Assembly (NCBI GenBank): GCA_965658225.1
Contig: CBFHRK010000040.1
Location: 1 to 17,933, forward strand
Source of the DNA: ECT2AJA-044 sp965658225
Lineage (GTDB): Bacteria; Bacteroidota; Bacteroidia; Flavobacteriales; ECT2AJA-044
Direction: 5' to 3'
Length of the DNA stretch: 17,933 bases
Shown here in pieces: positions 13,852 to 17,933 of this stretch (positions within the stretch are counted from its first letter, which is position 1; the number at the start of each line of letters is the position of its first letter). The notes beneath the pieces were generated by a model. It was given only the letters and a program-made list of their open reading frames with translations. It was not told the DNA's origin and did not search any database. A program made the position numbers and the translations under genes.

Positions 13852-14402
13852 ATCTGTTCGTATTCTAATTCGTTCATTCGTACTTGGAGCATTTTTCTGG
13901 CCTTACTCAATTGGCTTTTTGAAGTTCCTTCGGAAATAGCGAGCTCCTGTGCTATTTCTTGGTGGCTGTACCCTTCAATTGCGAACAGATTAAAAACTGT
14001 TCTATATCCGGTAGGCAATTCGTCGATCAGCTGAAGTAAATCTTGCACTTCTAAGTCGCGCTGCTCTTCAACCGGCGCCATGAATTCGAGAGTGCTGTCT
14101 TCTGTTTCTTCAAAGAAGGCTTTTTCGCTTCTCAAAAAGTTCAATGCTTCTCGAACCATGATTTTGCGAATCCACCCTTCAAAGCTTCCCTCGCTTCGGT
14201 AGTAACTCAAATTGTTAAAGACCTTGATGAAACCGTTCGAAAGCACTTCTTCGGCATCGTATTGACTCCGCACATAGCGGCGACATACTCCGAGCATTTT
14301 GCTCGAGAACCGGTCGTAAAGAGCTCTTTGAGATTTTCGATCTCCCTTGAGGCACTTTTTGATCAGTTGCGTTTCCGAATTTCCTAGTTTGATTAGACGC
14401 AC
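13848..14402 (-). CDS. ECF-type RNA polymerase sigma factor
   Basis: A 184-residue sigma-70 family protein with regions 2 and 4 only, as in extracytoplasmic-function sigma factors. Region 2 covers about 24-92 (ALYDRFSSKMLGVCRRYV, DAEEVLSNGFIKVFNNL, GSFEGWIRKIMVREALNFLR). Region 4 covers about 125-175, with the helix-turn-helix YSHQEIAQELAISEGTSKSQLSKARKML. The apparent start is GTG 14402; no in-frame ATG gives a better N-terminus before the conserved ETQLIKKCLKGD. Its stop overlaps the next gene, the probable anti-sigma factor, by four bases. It is divergent from rnr across a 176-base region that holds a repeated AATATGAAG sequence. Target genes are unknown; the envelope barrel gene two places downstream is a likely one. 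Confidence 0.93.
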   Translation of the reverse strand: MRLIKLGNSETQLIKKCLKGDRKSQRALYDRFSSKMLGVCRRYVRSQYDAEEVLSNGFIKVFNNLSYYRSEGSFEGWIRKIMVREALNFLRSEKAFFEETEDSTLEFMAPVEEQRDLEVQDLLQLIDELPTGYRTVFNLFAIEGYSHQEIAQELAISEGTSKSQLSKARKMLQVRMNELEYEQI

Positions 14403-14454
14403 TTGAGTCGGGTTTCAATTGAATAGACACGGGAAGTTGCTTTCGCGTTGCCTG

Positions 14455-14524
14455 AATATGAAGTTTTTTTGAGAACTTTTTTCTAAGTCATTGATAAACA
14501 GCAATATGAAGATACTGTTTTTTT
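14455..14524. repeat. direct repeat AATATGAAG plus T7 in the sigma/rnr intergenic region
   Basis: AATATGAAG occurs at 14455-14463 and 14503-14511, 48 bases apart. Each copy is followed by seven T and then G: directly in the first copy (14464-14470), and after ATACTG in the second (14518-14524). A regulator binding site or a promoter element for either divergent gene is possible. Confidence 0.45.
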
Positions 14525-14538
14525 GGGCCTCACGGCCC
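14525..14538. other. GC-rich hairpin upstream of rnr
   Basis: GGGCC (14525-14529) and GGCCC (14534-14538) form a perfect stem with the loop TCAC. The T run lies before it on the plus strand, so it does not terminate plus-strand transcription, and on the minus strand it would be followed by A residues. Function unknown. Confidence 0.4.
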
Positions 14539-14565
14539 GATGAGCCATTGCGCCTTCAAAATGAT

Positions 14566-14573
14566 TACCTTCG
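14566..14573 (+). promoter_or_regulatory. possible -7 box (TACCTTCG) just before rnr
   Basis: TACCTTCG differs at one position from TAnnTTTG and ends five bases before ATG 14579, the same layout as the lgt promoter (TTACCTTTGAA then ATG). It supports ATG 14579 as the start and a nearly leaderless message. Confidence 0.45.
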
Positions 14574-14578
14574 AAAAT

Positions 14579-16741
14579 ATGGCAAGAAATAAAAATAGCG
14601 GCAACCTCAAAACGAAAAAAAGAGAATACCAACGCCGCGTTCTTCGCGTTTATCGCGATAATTCAGGAAAAGCACTCAATCATAAACAAGTTGCAGCCCA
14701 ATTGGGCATAACCAATGCCCACGACCGCAATTTAGTGGTTCAAGTAATAGCGAGTTTGGCCGCTGAAGGAGTACTCGAACAAATAGACCGGGGTAAGTTC
14801 ATGGCGAAAAAGCATCAGCGCCATTTTACCGGATGGGTCGATATGACCAAAAGTGGTGGCGGCTATATTACTCTCGAGAATACAGACGAAGACGACGTGT
14901 ATGTTTCTCCGCGCAACATGAAACACGCACTGCACGGCGATTACGTAAAGATTTATGCCCATGCCCGTCGGAGAAATAAAAAGCCGGAAGGTGAAGTAGA
15001 AGAAATTTTGGAACGCGCGCGGACCGAGTTCGTGGGCAAGCTTGAAATTTCAAAGCAATTTGCCTTCTTGGTCCCGGACAACCCTAGAATGCATGTCGAC
15101 ATCTACATCCCGCTCGATAAACTGAAAGGTGGAAAGCACGGTCAAATTGCTTTGGTAAAAATGACCGATTGGCCCGAGTCGGCCACATCTCCTTTTGGCG
15201 AAGTAGTAGATATTTTGGGTAATCCCGGCGAAGCCGATGCGGAAATGCATGCGGTTCTTGCAGAATATGGACTTCCCTACCGATTCCCAGAAGAAGTGGA
15301 AGAGGCCGCGGCGGCCATTCCAACGAAATTAGACGAAGGAGAAATCAAGAAACGCCGCGATATGCGGGACATCACCACCTTTACTATTGATCCGCACGAC
15401 GCTAAAGATTTTGATGACGCCTTATCGGTTCGGGTTCTCGAAAATGGGAACTATGAAATCGGGGTGCACATTGCCGATGTGAGCCATTACGTGCAACCAG
15501 GCGATATTATTGATAAAGAAGCGTTTGACAGAGCAACGAGTGTTTACCTAGTCGATCGAGTGGTTCCGATGCTTCCGGAAGTGCTCTCGAACGGACTCTG
15601 CTCGTTGCGGCCCAATGAAGACAAGTTCACTTTTTCGGCCATTTTTCAAATGAATGACGAGGCGCAAATATTGAATTCGTGGTTTGGAAGAACCGTTATT
15701 AATAGCGACCGAAGGTTCGCCTATGCTGATGCACAAGAAATTTTAGAAGGTGCTTCCGGGGATATGGAAGACGAATTGCATTTGTTAGATCGCCTCGCGA
15801 AAATTATGCGCAAAAAGAGAATGAAGGCGGGAGCCATTTCATTTCATTCGATCGAAGTTAAATTTCATCTCGATGACAAAGGACAGCCACTCGATGTCTA
15901 TTTCAAAGAAAGCAAAGACGCCAACCAGCTAATTGAGGAATTCATGCTTTTGGCAAACCGCAAGGTGGCTGAATTCGTTGGGCGAACTCCGGAGGGCACT
16001 TTTAGCAATAAAACCATGGTGTATCGAGTTCATGACGAACCGGATCCGGCCAAGGTATCCGAATTCAACAATTTTGTGAAGCAGTTTGGTTATCGAATGA
16101 CGCTCACAAATAGAAATACGATCACCAAATCTCTAAACTCCATACTGGAAGAAATCCAAGGAAAGCAAGAGGAGAACATGATTGAGAAGTTGGCCATTAG
16201 AACTATGTCAAAGGCAATCTACACAACCGATAATATTGGGCATTACGGATTGGCTTTTGATTACTACACGCACTTTACTTCGCCCATTCGCCGGTATCCC
16301 GATGTTATGGTACACCGACTACTTCAATACTACCTTGAAGGGGGTAAAAAGCATCCAGAATCAGATTTGTTTGAGCGTCGTTGCGAACACTCATCCGAAC
16401 GTGAGAAGTTGGCTGCGGATGCAGAACGCGCAAGTATCAAATACATGCAAGTACTCTTTATGCGCGGTCGCGTTGGGGAAGAGTTTTTGGGCGTGATTTC
16501 CGGGGTAACCCAATGGGGAATTTTTGTAGAAATCAACGACAACAAATGCGAAGGGCTCGTTCGCTTATCTGAAATAGACGACGATGTTTATTCGTTTGAT
16601 GAACGCAGTTATTCCATCATTGGCGAATATTCGGGCAAGATTTACCAGTTAGGAGATACGGTTATGGTTCGCGTGAAGTCTGCTGATTTGAACCGGAAAC
16701 AACTCGATTTCGACTTAGTTACGGGAGACTCTGAGGAGTAG
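14579..16741 (+). CDS. rnr: ribonuclease R
   Basis: Processive 3'-to-5' exoribonuclease of the RNB family, degrading structured RNA in the cytoplasm. From ATG 14579 it has 720 residues: a basic N-terminus, a winged-helix-like segment (about 18-75), cold-shock domains (about 80-250), the RNB catalytic domain (about 262-590) and a C-terminal S1 domain (about 630-715, GEEFLGVISGVTQWGIFVEI). The catalytic aspartates are visible in TIDPHDAKDFDDALS at 271, 277, 279 and 280, almost at E. coli numbering. An ATG at 14540 in the same frame would add 13 residues, but the promoter-like TACCTTCG five bases before 14579 and the MARNK start favour the shorter form. Its TAG abuts the stop of the convergent TPR gene with no spacer. 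Confidence 0.94.
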   Translation: MARNKNSGNLKTKKREYQRRVLRVYRDNSGKALNHKQVAAQLGITNAHDRNLVVQVIASLAAEGVLEQIDRGKFMAKKHQRHFTGWVDMTKSGGGYITLENTDEDDVYVSPRNMKHALHGDYVKIYAHARRRNKKPEGEVEEILERARTEFVGKLEISKQFAFLVPDNPRMHVDIYIPLDKLKGGKHGQIALVKMTDWPESATSPFGEVVDILGNPGEADAEMHAVLAEYGLPYRFPEEVEEAAAAIPTKLDEGEIKKRRDMRDITTFTIDPHDAKDFDDALSVRVLENGNYEIGVHIADVSHYVQPGDIIDKEAFDRATSVYLVDRVVPMLPEVLSNGLCSLRPNEDKFTFSAIFQMNDEAQILNSWFGRTVINSDRRFAYADAQEILEGASGDMEDELHLLDRLAKIMRKKRMKAGAISFHSIEVKFHLDDKGQPLDVYFKESKDANQLIEEFMLLANRKVAEFVGRTPEGTFSNKTMVYRVHDEPDPAKVSEFNNFVKQFGYRMTLTNRNTITKSLNSILEEIQGKQEENMIEKLAIRTMSKAIYTTDNIGHYGLAFDYYTHFTSPIRRYPDVMVHRLLQYYLEGGKKHPESDLFERRCEHSSEREKLAADAERASIKYMQVLFMRGRVGEEFLGVISGVTQWGIFVEINDNKCEGLVRLSEIDDDVYSFDERSYSIIGEYSGKIYQLGDTVMVRVKSADLNRKQLDFDLVTGDSEE

Positions 16742-17578
16742 TTACTTACAAAAGATCATGAGGTTGCCTAGGCTTGCTTCGGCAATTTCATTTTTCATTG
16801 CTTCCTTCGCGGTACCGCAAATTTCATCTGTTCTTCCCAGTGCTTCAAGCAGTTTGCCTTTTGTCAAATAAGGACTTACTCGTTGCTTATCTAGTTGAAT
16901 AGAACGATTGATGTCTATGAGTCCAGCCGCAGCATTTCCTTTTTCATTAAAAATTCGAGCCCGCTGTTCGTAGGCTACTGCGTTATTGGGTTCCGCAACG
17001 ATCAGTTGGTTACAGTAATTCATAGCGTCATCAAAATTGTCTTTTTCCAATTCCACTTCGGCCAGCAATCGAATTACGTCTGGGTCGTTTCCTCCTGTGG
17101 ATCTCAATACATATTCCAAGTCATTAACAGCGTCATCTAATTCGGAAGCATTGATATACATTTCTGCTCGCCCTAATCGGGCCGATTTATTCCCGGGGTC
17201 GGCTTTAAGAACTCCGGAATACAGTTCCACAGCTTCGCTATAATAGCCCAGGGCTGCTAGCCCGCTTGCTTTAGCGCTCAATAAGCCTGGGTCGGTCGGA
17301 AACTTTTCGAGCCCTTCTTCGTATGAATCGAGTGCTTTGGGTACTTGATTAAGGTCTTCGTAGAACCGCCCCATTTGGGCGTATAATTCCGCATTGCCGG
17401 CATCGTCGGGGAAGGTTTCAATGCACTTTTTCATGGCCATAATGGCGCAGGCTTTATTGTTGCGTTCGAGGCAACTCTCAATGCCTTTTATATAGGCTTC
17501 CCTCGACTGTCCGTAAGAAAAGGTGGTACAAAGAATAAGAACGAGAGAGAATAGGGTTTTGGGTAGCAATTTATTCAT
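16742..17578 (-). CDS. exported tetratricopeptide-repeat protein
   Basis: A 278-residue TPR protein with a signal peptide at residues 1-23 (hydrophobic LPKTLFSLVLILCTTFSYG, cleavage before Gln24). It contains about six TPR-like helix pairs, for example AELYAQMGRFYEDLNQVPKALDSYEEGLEKFPTDP, followed by units ending in LKADPGN, LIVAEPNN and SIQLDK. Cysteines at the start (SCLERNNKACAIMAMKKC) and near the end (EICGT, MIFCK) could form disulfides in the periplasm. No lipobox cysteine is seen at the cleavage site. TPR proteins act as protein-binding scaffolds; the partner is unknown. It lies 71 bases downstream of the S24 regulator gene on the same strand and ends exactly against rnr. Confidence 0.85.
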   Translation of the reverse strand: MNKLLPKTLFSLVLILCTTFSYGQSREAYIKGIESCLERNNKACAIMAMKKCIETFPDDAGNAELYAQMGRFYEDLNQVPKALDSYEEGLEKFPTDPGLLSAKASGLAALGYYSEAVELYSGVLKADPGNKSARLGRAEMYINASELDDAVNDLEYVLRSTGGNDPDVIRLLAEVELEKDNFDDAMNYCNQLIVAEPNNAVAYEQRARIFNEKGNAAAGLIDINRSIQLDKQRVSPYLTKGKLLEALGRTDEICGTAKEAMKNEIAEASLGNLMIFCK

Positions 17579-17620
17579 GTACGTAGGTTTTTAGCACCGT
17601 TAAGTTAATAAAAGCATTGT

Positions 17621-17634
17621 GATACTCAGGTATC
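17621..17634. other. small inverted repeat between the S24 gene and the TPR gene
   Basis: GATAC (17621-17625) and GTATC (17630-17634) pair around TCAG. No T run follows directly on the minus strand, so it is a poor terminator; it could be a weak operator or mean nothing. Confidence 0.25.
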
Positions 17635-17649
17635 TATGTCGTCCTTTTA

Positions 17650-17933
17650 TCAACCATTTTTTTGTGCCTTAATGGCGGCTACTTCCTTTTGAAGTTCTCG
17701 AATGGCTTGGGTCCAAACGCCGTCACTGCTAAAGTTCGCTTCGAGTTGCTGACTGATATAGCTCTCGAATTTCCAGATTTCTCGGACTTCATTTAGGTTG
17801 ACATGGTAGGGCTGATAGGTTGGATTTGAAGAAATGAGGAGCAGTGATTTTTCGTGAAGGTGTACTTGTTTAAAAACGATCCCGTCGTTTTGAGTGAGCA
17901 CGATGCACTCGGTTCCTGGGGCTAGTTGTTTCC
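17650..17933 (-). CDS. S24 (LexA-like) transcriptional regulator, C-terminal part (5' end outside window)
   Basis: The frame is open to the right edge, so only the C-terminal 94 or so residues are present. They match the end of a LexA/phage-repressor type S24 peptidase domain: QLAPGTECIVLTQNDGIVFKQVHLHEKSLLLISSNPTYQPYHVNLNEVREIWKFESYIS. The lysine in VFKQV sits where LexA-type proteins carry their catalytic lysine. The serine and any N-terminal helix-turn-helix lie outside the window. A short amphipathic tail (WTQAIRELQKEVAAIKAQ) follows, as in many Bacteroidota XRE/S24 regulators. Whether it is a true SOS repressor, a phage-type repressor or a non-cleaving regulator cannot be decided from this part. 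Confidence 0.75.
   Translation of the reverse strand, partial: KQLAPGTECIVLTQNDGIVFKQVHLHEKSLLLISSNPTYQPYHVNLNEVREIWKFESYISQQLEANFSSDGVWTQAIRELQKEVAAIKAQKNG

Noticed and set aside
14215..14430. A 71-codon minus-strand ORF overlapping the sigma gene start
   Set aside because: It is in another frame of the conserved sigma region 2 sequence and has no supporting features.
14518..14538. T run plus GGGCC/GGCCC hairpin as a terminator
   Set aside because: The T run precedes the stem on the plus strand and becomes an A run after it on the minus strand, and no gene ends there.
14540..14578. Upstream in-frame ATG adding 13 residues to RNase R
   Set aside because: The extension has no family match and lies across the promoter-like TACCTTCG box; ATG 14579 fits better.
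1..17933. CRISPR array, insertion sequence, integrase or prophage
   Set aside because: No spaced repeat array, transposase, integrase or terminal inverted repeats were seen; the S24 regulator alone is not evidence of a prophage.

Overview
The window reads as chromosomal DNA of a Bacteroidota bacterium, most likely in or near the Flavobacteriales. Evidence: a GTG/ATG-started, densely packed genome of moderate GC; promoter-like TAnnTTTG boxes directly before several starts instead of -10/-35 boxes and Shine-Dalgarno sites; a PorT-like outer-membrane barrel; and a sigma/anti-sigma pair of the Bacteroidota type. No tRNA, rRNA, CRISPR, insertion sequence or phage gene was seen. The lineage is inferred from gene style, not from a marker-gene search.

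Layout. (1) 1-2876, plus strand: the 3' end of folE, then a 252-base leader region, then cysS-dcd-yidD with overlapping or nearly abutting genes. (2) 2906-6789, plus: paaG-paaH (phenylacetate ring-cleavage beta-oxidation), a secreted five-Asp-box propeller protein, and lgt with its own apparently leaderless promoter. (3) 6808-9296, minus: paaA-paaB-paaC-paaD, the ring 1,2-epoxidase and its maturation factor. (4) 9402-11754, plus, divergent from paaA: paaE (the epoxidase reductase), an FkbM-type methyltransferase and a DUF985 cupin protein, closed by a strong bidirectional terminator at 11755-11785. (5) 11916-14399, minus: ECF sigma factor, single-pass anti-sigma-like protein and a coiled-coil/acidic/beta-barrel envelope protein, probably one signalling module. 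(6) 14579-16741, plus: RNase R, convergent with no spacer to a minus-strand secreted TPR protein; the right edge holds the C-terminal part of an S24 (LexA-like) regulator.

The phenylacetate genes act together: PaaABC(D)E epoxidises phenylacetyl-CoA with electrons passed by PaaE, PaaG isomerises the epoxide to an oxepin, and PaaH is a later 3-hydroxyacyl-CoA dehydrogenase. The ligase (paaK), ring hydrolase (paaZ), hydratase (paaF) and thiolase (paaJ) are not in the window.

The most striking observation is upstream of cysS. A short ORF (482-538) ends in three consecutive Cys codons (TGT TGC TGT) followed by TGA. Its last Cys codon and stop lie in the 5' arm of a perfect 8-bp stem (534-541 with 555-562), which is followed directly by six T residues, and cysS starts 22 bases later. 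This has every visible part of a ribosome-dependent, cysteinyl-tRNA-sensing attenuator placed in front of the cysteinyl-tRNA synthetase gene. It is a prediction from sequence alone.
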